A DNA stretch of 64,000 nt from Manduca sexta. Lineage: Eukaryota > Arthropoda > Insecta > Lepidoptera > Sphingidae. The notes under the pieces are model-generated. The model ran no database searches and had not been told where the DNA came from. It was given only the letters and a program-made list of their open reading frames with translations. Location of the stretch: positions 10,230,001 to 10,294,000 of the forward strand of contig NC_051120.1 in assembly GCF_014839805.1 (NCBI RefSeq), written 5' to 3'. The position numbers and the translations under genes were made by a program. Position 1 is the first letter of the stretch. Every line of letters starts with the position of its first letter. Shown piece by piece: positions 31,049 through 44,216 of the stretch.

Positions 31049-34000
31049 TTAGTATTACAAAGCCTTCTTACAATAAATCAATATAATCGTAATGCAAAAC
31101 ACACCTCCAATTACGCTAACTTTCAGCCGACTCATTACTCTCAGATCATTTGTCTTCGCCGGAACCTATCTGCTACCATTACTCAAAACGTGATTTGTCA
31201 TCTAAATACTACAGAGTGCACTTAACGGACAATCCGAAATTTCGCAAAAGACGGTGGTTTCGCGACAAATCCGACACTTTCCCAACGGTGTCTCGTAAGG
31301 CGGTATTTGCACGGACGACTTAAGGGTTTTAAGGATTCAAAAAAGGAACCGAAAAAGCGCAAGAAAGAAAAAAAGAAATAGTGAATTTTTCAGCCAGTAA
31401 TTCCATCCTTGTGTATAATCCACACGATAGTACTTTAAAAAGAAAAAAGTGTATTAAAAAATAAATGCTAGACGTTTTGTTATTTTTTTTCGAGTCTGGA
31501 TACTTGTCTTTTAGGTTTTCCATTCAATTTCAAGGACGTTAGTTACGATTAAATATTGCACAATATTACAACAGTCGTAAACAAAAATATCTTATGTAAA
31601 TTTAAAATAAATGCATTTTTAATGAACAGATAAAATCCATATTAATTTTATCTTAACCACAATATTGTTTAAAAGCAACAACCCCCTTACCGCGGGGAAC
31701 GAAGCCGTTCATGCGAACACAGCCCAGAAGTCAACCTGCCGGCCTACATGCAGTACATCCATCAAGTTATCTAGTGTTTGAACAGAGATAATCTGTCGGA
31801 ACGCCCTGCGATTTACAGCCGCCAGATAGGGTTGCCCCTTGCTTCGTCATTGTTAGCGAGTGGAGAATACAAATCATGCAATACGCTTACAAACCTAACA
31901 ACCTTATTATTTAAATATGGAACTTTTTAGGACGAGCAGTTTTCGTGGCCAGTATTTTTTTTATTAATAAAATATATAATAAAGAAAGGTTGCCTGAATA
32001 ATTATAATTAATATTAATATATTGCAATCGATTTTTTGACAATAGCGCCATAGCATATTTTACGACATGTTTTGAATAAAAAAACGTAAACACTAATACC
32101 ACGCACTAAGTTTGATATCATTGATACCCTAATTTATAGATTAAAAACAAAAGATAATGATATTTTCTAGATAGTTCGTTTTACTAACCTCATATCGATT
32201 CTAAGAGAATCGAGATATCAATTGATAGATGAAGTCTAGACGTATGTCGTAAAGTATATGTTGTCGCAGAGTTTGAACAAAATTACGTGCATAGTAAAAT
32301 GTTTAGTGCCGGAATGTGACACGTGACCCCAGAGCCACACACTACTGTCACGGAAGTCGTAAATAGTTTTTTGTTGCTTTGCGAAAGATTACAAAAGTAT
32401 TTATTCGTTTTTAAGTACAATTCGAATATAAGAGATATCGTTACTTTAGTTGTTTGGTTCTTAATTAAATTCTATGTCAAATCAAATCTTTTTTTGAGCC
32501 TTTCTTAATACATTTTTTTTCAGCCAGTTTAAAATACGATTGCATATTCTTTTTTCCAATTTAAATTTCGAATTCATTGCTAGTCGTGATGGTTATGCCG
32601 GGCCAGCCCTACAGTCGCGTGTTGATGCACTGTCTTAGCCCATTTAACAGTGGGCGACGGCGTCTGCAACGACACCGGGTGATTGATCGCACTGCTTTTC
32701 GTAACCACTCTCACATTTTCAAAGATTTTATCTAGTCAAATTTAACAAAAATGGCGCCGAAAGAAAGTGAAATGTTTCCGGGATTTAGGAAATTTCACTA
32801 GACTCAAAACATTTGAGCTATTTCTGGGTATAAAAATGGAAAACATTCAATATTAATTAGGTCATTTAGATCTCATTTACCGATCTAAATATTATAGTAG
32901 TCCAAATGTCAACCAGTACAACTTCAAATGAATATAAAAGAATGGAATTATCATTTAATTAATAAAAAAAAAAACATATATTCATAACTGGCCGTTGCTA
33001 ACCCATTAAATTTGGCGGGCATTTTATTCAAATGCATTCGATTTTCAAATTACAAAACACACTAATCAAGAACGATTCCTAAACCGGTAAAAAATTGAGC
33101 CATTTGTAGAGTGAAAGTTGGTGCCGAATGTGACTATTGACTATTGTCTCAAGCGAAGTCGTGATAGAATTTTTAGCACCTCCACACCTGGGCGGGAAGA
33201 ATTCCGCGTTACTCAATGAAATCTGGTTGTTTAAACTGCTAGTGATGTGTGAAGTCGATATTTCGAGAAGAGAAAAATATTCTTAATTTAATATAATATG
33301 TTTATCGTTATGATATTTAAATTGGTGATAATTAAGTGTTGAAATGTAATAAATAGAAACTGAGAATAAGGAAAATATTTATAAAAATATAAATAGCATA
33401 GATACATCTATATTAAATGAAGATATTTATAGTCCAATATGCATATTTTACATCTAATATTAGTAGAATAATTTAAAACTACATTATATTCACTTTAAGA
33501 TTTTGTTTACTTAAATAAACTATTAAATTTACATAATAAAAACGATTATTTTATGTAATTTTCAACAAATAAACAAACTCCGACGTAATTCCTAGCGTTT
33601 CCCAAGCCTTCACTACTTAAGTCCCGTTATCCACTATCCATAGACAATCGATGTGAAAACATCTCCGTGTTCCGATAAACGCAGATATTTAAATCACAGT
33701 TCAATAAACCACGTGGACGTATGCAAAATACGGCCGAATTGGTGTTACCCAGATAACGCTTATCACAAAGTCTACAATGTTATCAGTTGGGCGCTAAAAC
33801 GCGACAGCCTGAGAACCGGCTGGGTGGTCTAAGTATGGAGTTAATTTGAACTCTAATTGAAGTGCGTAGGGCGTAGTTTCAATTGATAATTATGAGTTTA
33901 ATCGTATCGTAAAATCCCCATTTAAATCGATTTATTTTAATTATAGTGTAAGGATTTTCGCCCGTACACTAAGCGTTGGTTAATGTTTGTTTAATTAGGA

Positions 34001-35336
34001 TAATTAACTGGTTACAATCTTACTCTGCGCAGGATGTTTGCAATAATATCGTAAAATGATAACGTTCTCAATTAAATCATTAATTAGGAACTATTAGAAA
34101 CATCTATAATTATTTGTGATAATCTATCTTTTAAGAAAATATAAAAAAGATGTATTCTGCACGAACATTTCTCATAATCTAACAATGTAAATGAAATTTG
34201 TTGTATCTATAATAATAAATCCGTAGACTTCTGACCATGACTTTGCTATATTTATATGCCGAAACTACGTTTAACAATAAACATTTAGGATCCATAATCA
34301 TAAAAATATAATCTAATGACAACTCAGATGATTCAATGTATTGTTCCCTAAATAGTAAAGTTTCCGAACGCGCCCAAATATGGCGGCGACGAATGGCGGG
34401 AACTTTGACGTTTGTTGCGTAAATACGAGTTCCCATTCCCACATTATTGGGATGTTGGGTATTCGACTGTCTCTTTACTTCTAAAGCAGTTAGTTTATGT
34501 TCAAACAAGAAGCTTTAAAGAATTTATACCTTAATTTTGTAAGACTGAGTGCAGCTTGAATAAAAATGTATTATTGTTGAACAATCATTACCACTTAATA
34601 ACATCTCTTTACTACAAAATAGCGTTTAAAAATTCGAGATCTTTGTCTATTACGTAAATACGCATTCCCGCTCCAATACCGGGATATGGGAGGTCATCAA
34701 ACTCTAATTTTTATTAATCTCGCATACATAAATCATGGCACGTTTTCAAACGCGTCAGCGCTGTAAAGATCTCAATTAGACCATAGATAATATATTTTAT
34801 AGTTGTTTTATTGCTTTAGTTGCGTAATGTAAGCTGCTTATTTTATTGTTATGACAAAAGAGAAATTTTAGGCGAATCTAATGTAATTTAACAATCCATA
34901 ATGAAATTATTAAATTCGTAAATCCGAGCATTTAAAAAATCATTCGTACAAAACTTTACGCTGGTAATCCTAAAAATAAATTTAAGTTATCACTTTATAC
35001 TTGCAAAGGGGCTAGACTGTTATGAAAAAAGTTCGAGAATTGATAGCCTACCTAACCACTCACTTAAAGAAATAACTTATTTTTCATATTATGAAGAAAA
35101 GACAGGAATCTTAAGAAAATTTATAACACACATTCATCCTTATTAATTTAATACTATGGCCATAATTTCTGTACATGCAGGAGGTTCCCGTAGGTATTAA
35201 CTCATCCTAGTTTTTACTTAGCGAATAGTAACCCCGGTGGTCTGCAATTATAATATCATCATACTGATGGGGGTAGGCTCAAACATTAATAAAGTTCGTA
35301 ATGCGGTGTGTTATCAAGTACGGAGTGGGTCATTTA
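31049..35336. other. Unassigned DNA, longest featureless stretch in the first half
   Basis: No repeat pair or gene was recognised in 4.3 kb. GC-richer islands at about 31680-31850 and 32580-32700 have no open frame with motifs. Near 34416 and 34653 two similar blocks (GCGTAAATACGAGTTCCC and ACGTAAATACGCATTCCC) suggest an old duplication. An inverted repeat CGATTCT/AGAATCG lies near 32200. Confidence 0.35.
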
Positions 35337-35567
35337 TTTTGTTCGCTTTTTTATTAAGATAATTTTCATGTCAACTAGAATTTTTGCTAGTTGGTACAAT
35401 TCTCCTCGATTATTAGTTTCAAGTTAAAGTTTTCTAATATTATATAGAGTGGACATTGGATTTTGTTCGCTTTTTTATTAAGATAATTTTCATGTTAACT
35501 AGAACTTTTGCTAGTTAATACAATTCCCCCATATTTAAAGTGTTCTAATATAATATAAAGTGGGAAG
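35337..35567. repeat. Two-copy tandem duplication, period 124 bp
   Basis: Copies start TTTTGTTCGCTTTTTTATTA at 35337 and 35461. Each carries a small AACTAG...CTAGTT hairpin, and each ends near TTCTAATATnATATA. Confidence 0.8.
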
Positions 35568-35778
35568 ATTGTCACACAAAAATTTTTGTGCTCATGCGAT
35601 GGTTCAATCTACGTGAAATAGCAAAACACGGCACATTTTTCCAAATCATGCTTTGAATCTTTTAATTGCACATATTAGTAATGTAGCTTCCTAATAGAGA
35701 AAAAAAATCGGTGTAGTAGTTCCTGAGATTAACGCGTTAAAAAAAAACAAATTCTTCTGCTTCATATATTAGTATAGA
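35568..35778 (-). mobile_element. Helitron-like element (E6) with linked family F block
   Basis: The right 90 bp reads on the minus strand A|TCTATACTAATATATGAAG and matches E5 and E7. The left part (35568-35684) matches 42268-42425, sharing CATGCGAyG, CAATCTAC and TGAAATAGyAAAACAC. The two parts may form one longer element. No CTAG end was found. Confidence 0.5.
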
Positions 35779-36844
35779 TATTCAGTTTACAGTAAAAACA
35801 TCAGGTGTGGATTAGTCATCACCACAGATAAAAAACCTTGATTAAAAAAACTAGGAATAGAAACTCTAAATGTAACACACCCACGAATAATCCCTCAAAC
35901 CTTGCCAAAATACATAAAAAAGTTATTAACGAAGTTTTACAAAACATCGAGAATAAACTCATTCAAACTCGTAAACAGTGGTCATTAACGAACAGTTAAA
36001 TATAACCATTAAAATGTATTATTAACAGCGCAAAAGTTAACAACGGTTAAGTGTGAATACAATATGCTAACTAGTGTTCCGTACATAAATTTGTTTGGAT
36101 AATGTCGAATAAAGTTACCCCAATAGTAACCATAACTATGACAAAATATATAGGTACTTATCATGGTTGGTACCGATGAGTCTGATTCCTGGGTCTGTAT
36201 TACGTTTAGTGAGACAGGCCGGCATAATTGTAACTAAATAGCCATAGGGATAAATCTCTATTATATTCCAACTTCTCTGACTTACAATAAGGTCCAATAT
36301 AGAATAAGCAGAAACAAATAAACTGACAGATCGATTAAAAACTAATTTCGCAAACTTCCTATATCAAATAAAAAAGAATTATGCAAATACATTTTAGAAA
36401 AGTATACAAACATTCCATTTGAGAACCTCCTTTTTGAAGTCGTTTAAAAATAATATTACTTATGACATGGCAGCATGATTTCTGACCTTAGCCGGTTCTT
36501 TGTGGAACGATTAAAAATTTTTTAAAACAATACATAGATAAATTAAAAATAAAACTCATTTATACGCGTAACTCTAAAAAGTAATAAAATTTATCAAACA
36601 CAATATCAATCACCGGGATCCGTCAATTAACGAACTTATATCGCTAATGTAGCGGCGACATGTTTATACGATTGGAATCTTTCACTGGCTATTAACTACT
36701 ATTTCTGTATAACTAGATTGATAGCAATCATTTTGGAGATTTTATTATGAGAATTGTTAATTGAAAATTGGGTGTGAAGTTTGGTTTTCGGTGGTAATTG
36801 ATTGAAATTGAAAATATATTTCTATGCAGTATATCATCTATCCA
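35779..36844. other. Unassigned AT-rich DNA
   Basis: A short GGCCGGCATAATTGT string at 36211 may be a D scrap. Nothing else was recognised. Confidence 0.35.
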
Positions 36845-37056
36845 TCTATACATATTATAAAATAAAGTCCTCTTTTCTATCTGTCTGTATTTTATAACTT
36901 TTCTCAAAATCTACCGAAGAGATTTTTATGAAATTTGGCATGGAGATAGTTTAAGACCCTGGGAAGGTTAAATGCTAATTTCTATCTCGAGAAAATATAT
37001 AGCGAGATTTTTATCCTGAAAAACTCCTTCACGTGGGCGAAGCTAGCAAACGCTAG
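36845..37056 (+). mobile_element. Helitron-like non-autonomous element, both ends present (E3)
   Basis: Starts A|TCTATACATATTATAAAA and ends AGCAAACGCTAG|T, 212 bp. The middle shares GGAGATAGTTTAAGACCCTG with E2 and E4. Confidence 0.8.
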
Positions 37057-37445
37057 TTTTCATATAAAGTTGTATTGCTATGTTGGAAACATTAATAAGG
37101 TAGTGTGACGAAGAAAGCCCGGTTCCTAACAAGGCCCAACATCCATTTGGTATTTTTCTTGTTGTAATGCAAAATTATACTACGGTTTTTATTAATTCTT
37201 TTATTATAAAATTTTATAATATGTAGTTGCAATTTAATCAAAGGATGTTCTTTATATTATTCATGAAATGATTTTATAAAGATTTTAAAGTTATATGCGC
37301 CCCAAGGGTTTTTTTACCTTACAATCGTTCACGGAATAAGGCTTGATTTAATTCATAAACACTCTAGACCAGGTAGTAAGTGGTGGTAAGAGACAGAACA
37401 ATAAGAAATGTTTGGCCACTCGACATTTACTTTTAAACATTTTAT
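37057..37445. other. Unassigned DNA
   Basis: Nothing recognised. Confidence 0.4.
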
Positions 37446-37449
37446 TTGT

Positions 37450-37615
37450 TAAGTGTACATACCTCAACCGAAACACGTGAAAATCCAAAAACATCCATAT
37501 TTTCCTTTACCCAGAACCAAACCCAAAGCCTATACGTCAAAGTTTATATTTTACAAGAGTCGAACCCGAATCCTTTACCTGATAGATTGTATAACCGCTG
37601 CACTATATCTATGTA
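37450..37615 (-). mobile_element. Old tRNA-derived SINE fragment, distinct from A and C
   Basis: On the minus strand TAGTGCAGCGG (A-box-like, 37595-37605) is followed about 30 bp later by GGTTCGACTC (B-box-like, 37557-37566) and then a T-rich body. The spacing suits a polymerase III head. No second copy was seen here. Confidence 0.45.
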
Positions 37616-38197
37616 CCTCCATTCTCAACGCTTTCACATCGTTTTGAATGGAAGGAAATAAGTTTATCGGGAATCTTCGCTCTACGGTACTAGCTACTGG
37701 AGCATCACCTCTGCCCTCCCACCTACAGTAACAGGATGAAGAATTCACTTTTAATTAAATTTTATTTAATAGTAATTGCCTCTACTTAAAGCGAGTTTTA
37801 TGAAGCGTTAAAGAAAATGGATGCTATAAAAATATTAAATTCAGTACTTCATTAACATTTTTGACGAATTCCACGCGCAACGAATAGTGTGAGAAATGTA
37901 ATATCGTAAATTCTATTGCCACAGATGTATTCTGTGATATTCATATACTAGGTTTTGTTAGCTGCTTTGCTCGTGTGAGAAAGCTTTCTAGAAAAAAAGT
38001 CCTACTCTTGCAGAGTAAAAAGAGGCCTATATCCATCACATGATCTATCTCAGTCCGTAATTTCATCTAAACCTATTCAGCGTTTTTAGAAACGCTGGTC
38101 TACATAGCATGTTTGAACCACCCCATAATAAAAAGGCCAAACAATCGTCAAATCGAACACAAAGTCCTAAATAAGATATATTTTTCGAAAACACACA
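37616..38197. other. Unassigned DNA
   Basis: Nothing recognised. Confidence 0.4.
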
Positions 38198-38432
38198 TCC
38201 CGCATTTATCCCCGAAGGGGTATGCAGAGGCATGACCAGGGCATCCACTTTTTGCCAAGTGCATACCGTCCCATGATGTCATAGGGGGCGAGCCTATCGC
38301 CATATCGGACACAAATTCCAAACTCCGGGACTGAGCAGAAAAACCCAAACATCCCTGCCCGACCTGGGATTCGACCCCAAGACTCAAAGCGCTACGGTAC
38401 CGCGCATGCAGTACAACTACCAAGGCAATCAC
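38198..38432 (-). mobile_element. SINE family C, near full length
   Basis: Tail CGCATTTATCCCCGAAGGGG at the left. The head on the minus strand has GCGCTTTGAGTCTTGGGGTC and the B-box-like GGTCGAATCCC. The body shares CCGATATGGCGATAGGCTCG. Confidence 0.8.
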
Positions 38433-38815
38433 ATTTTTTTCGAAAAGTCAAATCCTTTATACAAAAGCACCAATATTAAACGCCAATAATAACAGCTTCC
38501 TAGGCGAAGGGGCGAGCACACTAAGTCATGTTTATTTTAACGACACAGCACCAACCGTGTTACGGCCATAATTAATTCCAGATGACCTACTGATTATATG
38601 AATTACACGCTTTTACCCATCGATGTATCGGTAACAGGTTGGTTTAGAAATCTTGCCGTAACATGGCCGTGGTTTAATGGGCGAGACACGCAAATTGTGG
38701 AAATATACGGCCATGTTGTGATTAATGTAGAAGAATTTTTGAAGAACATAATCTTAAAAGTAATATGATGTCTTATGTTTCTAATGTTGGACACCGAAAT
38801 GTGGAGAAGTAACTG
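38433..38815. other. Unassigned DNA
   Basis: Nothing recognised. Confidence 0.4.
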
Positions 38816-38851
38816 ACACCCAAATACAGGTTAACCTAATTTGGGTGCCAG
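38816..38851. repeat. Hairpin-forming inverted repeat
   Basis: TGACACCCAAAT and ATTTGGGTGCCA flank a 13-nt loop. The same CACCCAAATA-ACAG motif occurs near 13540, about 180 bp before another D copy. Confidence 0.5.
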
Positions 38852-38930
38852 AGGACCGAAATTTTGTTATGTAAAATTTTGAAAATCAATTTAAAAAAAA
38901 ATCGAAATATTTTTTTTGCGGATTATATAA

Positions 38931-39107
38931 ATGCATGGCAAAATGAATCCACTGCACCTGATGGTAAGTGGAGTGGGGTCCAATAAAATGTCGACAAGAG
39001 ATGATTACCCCTCGGCAGTCGACACAATTATGCCGGCCTGTTGGAACCGGATATACACAGGTAGCCCCGAAACGCGACACACACATATGCCACTACGCCG
39101 GGTTTAA
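38931..39107 (-). mobile_element. Family D repeat, 5'-truncated (D4)
   Basis: Covers the CTTACCATCAGGTGCAGTGG end through the hairpin (left arm shortened to TGTCGAC) to the CGGGTTTAA block. Confidence 0.75.
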
Positions 39108-39124
39108 TATAAAAATATCAATAT

Positions 39125-39222
39125 TTTCTCTCAACGTTTCGAAGGCTGCCTTCATTGTTACGGAGGTCAAAATCCGAAAAATAGTTTTATAGAATTCAAA
39201 CATTCGCGTAAACATAAGGAAT
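39125..39222 (+). repeat. Family J repeat fragment
   Basis: Has AACGTTTCGAAGGCTGCCTT, AAAATCCGAAAAATAGTTTT and ACATTCGCGTAAACATAAG, shared with 48212-48370 and 57932-57985. Confidence 0.55.
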
Positions 39223-40223
39223 AATCGTTATTAATATTTAAACCTTAACCTACCTACTTTCTTTCCAAACTTATTATACAAGTAATGTCACCAGTGTTTA
39301 CATTCTATTACATAAAATAATAAATCGACACTTCATTGAAATTTACGAACATTGAATATTGTGTTTCGGGAAGAACTTTGAATACATTTAAAGCGATATC
39401 TATTTAAATATGTCAATAATGAATAAAATGCACCTCATTACGAACTATTTGTCTGTGTTTATGTTTATTAAGGATACGCTCTTAATGTCGTATGGTATAC
39501 GTACTAACATTATTGAATATGATATGGCATATTTTGGAAGAAAGTTAAAACTGTTTGTTTTCGGAAGGCTGTGTAAATAAATACAATTATTAAGAATTCA
39601 TAAATCCCTGAATAAAAGCTGATTATTTTGAATTTAGCAGGTCATAAATTATAAATAATTCCAATTATACCAAATTTATTTTTATAAAACAACTTCAGAA
39701 GCAACATCAACTAATTTAAGCAACAAATGAGGAATAAAAGCTAATAAAATTTGATAACCACAAATCTCCTCACTAATGGGTCTTAAGTCGTTATCTTTAG
39801 AACTCGACGGAATTTTGTCAAAAGTAAATATTTAAAGCAATTATCAAGGAAACCAAATCAGTTCGGTGTTTAAAAATCTTATTTTTTCTCATAAATACGC
39901 GAAATTTTACAGTTTACCTAAATGGAGTGATAATATACAAACATAATGGGGGCAAACAAACGCTTTTCACCTTGGCGCTTATACTAGGTGTCCCGAAAAT
40001 ATGATGTCAAAAATATGACATCATATTACATCATCGTTTAGAATAACTAAGTGGAGAAACTAATAATAAATCAGAAGCAAGTTTATAATATGAGTATGCA
40101 ATTTTGTATAGATCTGATTTTTTTTAATTATCACCAATCTAAGAATATAGCCGATGGTATAGAATTTATAGATGGTATAGCTTGATAGATTTAATGTAGA
40201 TTTTCACAATAAAATAAAGAACA
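39223..40223. other. Unassigned; contains a perfect 12-bp inverted repeat
   Basis: AATATGATGTCA (39998-40009) and TGACATCATATT (40016-40027) are separated by six bases. Otherwise featureless. Confidence 0.4.
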
Positions 40224-40345
40224 AGATCAGCCCTGTACTATATATTGTCTTACTGCTGGGCACAGGCCACCTCTACTGCTGAGAGGGGTTAAGCCTGAGT
40301 CCATCACGCTGGCCTAGGCTGGTAGACTTCACATAAAAATTTTGA
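40224..40345 (-). mobile_element. SINE family A, 3' fragment (A8)
   Basis: From ATCAGCCCTGTACTATATAT to CTGGCCTAGGCTGGTAGACT, about 120 bp. The head is missing. Confidence 0.75.
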
Positions 40346-41558
40346 TAATTTCATTATAAATACAAAAATATAAGTGAAAAAATAATTCACATCTAACACT
40401 TCTAAAGCCAATTTAGATCATAAGCGAAATAAAGTAGAAACCATTAATATATACGATGTTACAAGAAAATATTACCGAGACGTCCGTAATGACATCACTA
40501 TCGGCCTAGAAATATAGGTTAAGGTCTTCAGTTCATATTCATATAATAGATTCAGCAAATAGATTGGCATTGTCAATACTTGAACTTGTAACGTTGTGTT
40601 TGACGCGGACAATATATGCCAACTCCTATCTCTCCCTTGATATCGGTTGGACGAAGACAGCTTAGTATTTCCAAACTACTATTTCTACTTATCAGGAAAT
40701 GTCTGGCAATCCTAGCTTCGCGAGTTTCAATAAGTTTCTTTACCACGTCTCTCAGAGCGAATAACACATAATTTTAACGCAATTTAAGGTTCAATCGGTT
40801 TCCAAATCCTTAGTTGTTATTATGTCAAGAAATTATTAAAAAATAATACGAGGAACGTAACCTTTTCCACTGTGACTTTAATGATATCTAGGTAATTACA
40901 TATCCTTTTCGTGGATATAATATTATCTAAGCTTATTCAACTCGAGTTAAATGTGATAGGAAATTAATATTAATTTATCTTAAATAAACTACCATATTCG
41001 AATTCATACCTTTTTAACAATTATTCCCTTTCTGCCATTCATCTTTTATTTCATCTTCTTTGACTTTTGAATCTATATTTTCTTTCGTTTACCTTTTAAC
41101 TCCATTACATATTTTATGTGTAATAATATTATGTACACTTCAATAGCGAAGGTTGCGTCTGTCATTGTATCCTTAACCTTAAATCTTAATTCAGATCATG
41201 TCTAGGACCTGTAGATTACCTATGATTAATGATAGTGACCCTATTTTTCAATATGATCGCGCCATTCTAATTTAGTAGATAAATTGACGCGTGTATCGCG
41301 AATTGTGACAAATGGATGCCATTTACACGTAAGTGGGTGGGCAGAGGTTGATTTTTATTGTTTTCCATGTATTGCTTAATCTGTAATAAAATAGGCTTAT
41401 GGATTTTATAGATTTAAATGAATAACATCAAATGAGGCTTACTGGTAATCTATAAAACCAAATTCTATTTAAGTACTAGTTCTTTTGTTTTATGCTTTGT
41501 GTAGTTCTTCGAAAACTGTAAATTTTCGTTGTGCTATTATATTTTAACTTCGAATTCG
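40346..41558. other. Unassigned AT-rich DNA
   Basis: Nothing recognised. Confidence 0.4.
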
Positions 41559-41782
41559 GAGTGCCTTGATGGCGTGGTTGTATTACGGTACAACTGCAAG
41601 GCTGAGGTCTCGCGTTCGATCTTCGAGTCGGGCAAAGTGATACTGGCTTTTTCTACACAGTTCTGGAATGTGGAATTTGTGCCCGATATAGCGATAGGTT
41701 CGGGATGATCTTGGGACTAAATACACCTGGCGAAAAATGCACCTCTACTTATCCCTTCGGAGATAAAAGTATGTGTGTGAAT
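41559..41782 (+). mobile_element. SINE family C, near full length, diverged
   Basis: Head GAGTGCCTTGATGGCGTGGT, then AAGGCTGAGGTCTCGCGTTC and a damaged B box. The body has CCCGATATAGCGATAGGTTC and the tail ATCCCTTCGGAGATAAAAGT. Confidence 0.75.
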
Positions 41783-41812
41783 AAAATTAAGTCTACATTA
41801 AAAGATTTATCA

Positions 41813-41934
41813 AACATACCCCTATAATTCTTTTAACAATATATTGTATATCATTGAAGATCATGCTTTTCGGTAACATACCCCTATAAATTTTTTAACA
41901 ATATTTTCTATATCATTGAAGATGCTTTTCGGTC
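41813..41934. repeat. Two-copy tandem duplication, period 62 bp
   Basis: Copies begin AACATACCCCTATAA at 41813 and 41875 and each ends ATCATTGAAGAT...GCTTTTCGGT. About 90% alike, hence fairly recent. Confidence 0.85.
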
Positions 41935-42267
41935 CCACACAATTCAAGTAGCAACATACTGAATCACAATCTATTTACATTGTTACTTTTGTCGAGCATG
42001 CCCACCTTTCTGCTATCCATCAATCGGTGTCACACATCACGACATAAATCTACGGAGATGACAACTGTCACTATTATAATGACAGTATTGACTTGTGACA
42101 CGACAATACAGAGCACAGTTAATTTATTAACCTTCCTTCTATTATGTTTCAATCTATATTGTGTAACGGGGCTTGTTTTGCATGACATGCTATATTATAT
42201 GTGAGTAACTTTGATAAATTGATTAGGTCTGCTTTGGTTATATGGGAGTTTATGTTGCCTAAATCAA

Positions 42268-42425
42268 AGAGTTCTAATTATGTAGAGCGGACATTGGGAA
42301 GGTTCATAAAAAAATTGCAGTCATGCGACGATTACGCAATCTACCATGAAATAGTAAAACACCAATGTAAAATACTTTATATTTTTTCCATATCGTGATT
42401 TGCAAGTTCTTAATGCGCATTATAT
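42268..42425 (+). repeat. Family F repeat
   Basis: Shares TAGAGyGGACATTGG, TCATGCGAyG, CAATCTAC and ATGAAATAGTAAAACAC with 35433-35684. Confidence 0.55.
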
Positions 42426-43222
42426 TTTCTCTAAATATGTTATTTTCGTATCAATATCTAAGGAGGCTGTTATAAACTGACATTTCAAATATGAGACTTA
42501 TTACCAATAAGTAATCATTTTTAGAGCACAAATATGGCCCTGATGTCCAGTCGATAACTAACTATACTATTTAATATTGGTCTAAAATCAAGTAGTCTTA
42601 AAATTGTTGCATCTTTGTCCAAAGCTATGAATGAAATTTAAAACTCTAAAAACATAACTACAAGATCCGAAATAACAGTTTTTATAGTTAATTTTATAAA
42701 ATACTTTATACAGCAGAGAAATAAAAACAAATGTTCTATAAATATTTAAATTGTCCATGAATTTTATTGAACTATCAACTAAACTGCTTGCGGGCAATTC
42801 GACAAGACACCCTAGGGATGGACAAAAAATAACTATTTATAAACAAAAATCTATTTTTCTGTATTTTTTTATGTTTCGCTCGTAAAAATAAGAATTCACG
42901 TCCCAATTAATTAGTCTACCGCATTTTTACAAGCTATAAAACGTGGCTTCCATCAGAATAGGGACGTTTATGATCTTGTTAAAAGAATATTGTCAGCGGT
43001 AGCATTTATTACTTCACTGTCGGATCCTTATTCCTTATTTTAGAGATCCTTAAATAGTAAACGGGTTTACGAACAGACTGACAGCTAATTAAGACAGTGA
43101 CAATGTGGAATTACTCAAATTAACTTGGTGAGACGAAATTGGTCGAAATTTATTACACACTTGTTCTATAAATTTTTATAGGTTTGTTAAGAACATTTTA
43201 CAAACATTTGAGGTTTATATAC
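42426..43222. other. Unassigned AT-rich DNA
   Basis: Nothing recognised. Confidence 0.4.
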
Positions 43223-43382
43223 CGCCATTTTTAATGGACGATCCCAATCGCTTTTTTCGATCTCAAAAATGGACCAGTCAGAACAAAGTATTTTTGACAT
43301 GCATACAAACGAGTTATTTTGATTGGTTCGTTCTCGGGATCGGATTGAAGATTGAGATTGGGACCGTTTATTGAAAATGGCT
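43223..43382. mobile_element. MITE-like element with imperfect terminal inverted repeats
   Basis: Left end CGCCATTTTTAATGGACGAT and right end, read in reverse complement, AGCCATTTTCAATAAACGGT are inverted copies that continue into TCCCAATC. The 160-bp size and absence of coding fit a MITE. No second copy or clear target duplication was seen. Confidence 0.6.
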
Positions 43383-44216
43383 GAAGTGTCTAAAATAATC
43401 GGCTTTGTCTGCGATTATCTATTTAGAATCAAACCTAATTAAAAATTAACATGAGAAGTTTAGTCTTTGGTTTCATACAGTATACCTTAATTTTTCAATG
43501 CGTATTTTTATAATCATTATAAAGGAAGCATTTCAATACAATGTTGTAAATTTTATTATTACTTTCATCAACAATGTAAGTAAATCCATCAATTGTTACA
43601 TCTTTGTGATGGTACAAGAAGATTCTCTTTTAATACAATATCCAACAAGCCACGATTATTCTCATGTAAAGGCGCATTACACATGGATTTATGTATCGGG
43701 GGCCTAATTTCTATTTACATGCGTAATAGAAACAGACGAGCGACTGAGTAATCAATTCTCTTTGGTGGCAAAGGGATTGATGTGTACAATTTGAATTTCG
43801 AATCATATATAACGAGTTTTTGAATTTTATCCCGGTTTATGTTATTCCTTAAATAAAGATAAATAAAAAACAATCGACAAAATCCGAAAGCATGATTTTT
43901 TTTTCGTCTAACATTCGCGTAAAGTTAGAAAATTGTTAATTATGTAATTTCTAGAAAGTCCTAGAAAAGCGTGAGGTTCGGTATTTTAAATATATATTTG
44001 CCTAATCGAAATTTACTACTTTTATTCACTGAGGCATCATCTTGTGGCATTCGCTTATACCATTAAATCCGTTCGATGTAATATATTTTGGGTGCAATCT
44101 TTCTGCTTGTTTCGCGGCTCGCCGCCTGTCTGACGTCAATTATCCTGGAAAATTAAAGCGGACATAATTCTGGCTACCGATGCAACGTCTTGTTGATCGA
44201 CATTATGTGAACTGTA
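43383..44216. other. Unassigned; holds a weak family J scrap
   Basis: Near 43884-43925 the string CAAAATCCGAAAGCATG, then CTAACATTCGCGTAAA, resembles the end of family J. Confidence 0.4.

Noticed and set aside
35337..35567. CRISPR-like or satellite array
   Set aside because: Only two long direct copies without spacers. Eukaryotic tandem duplication.
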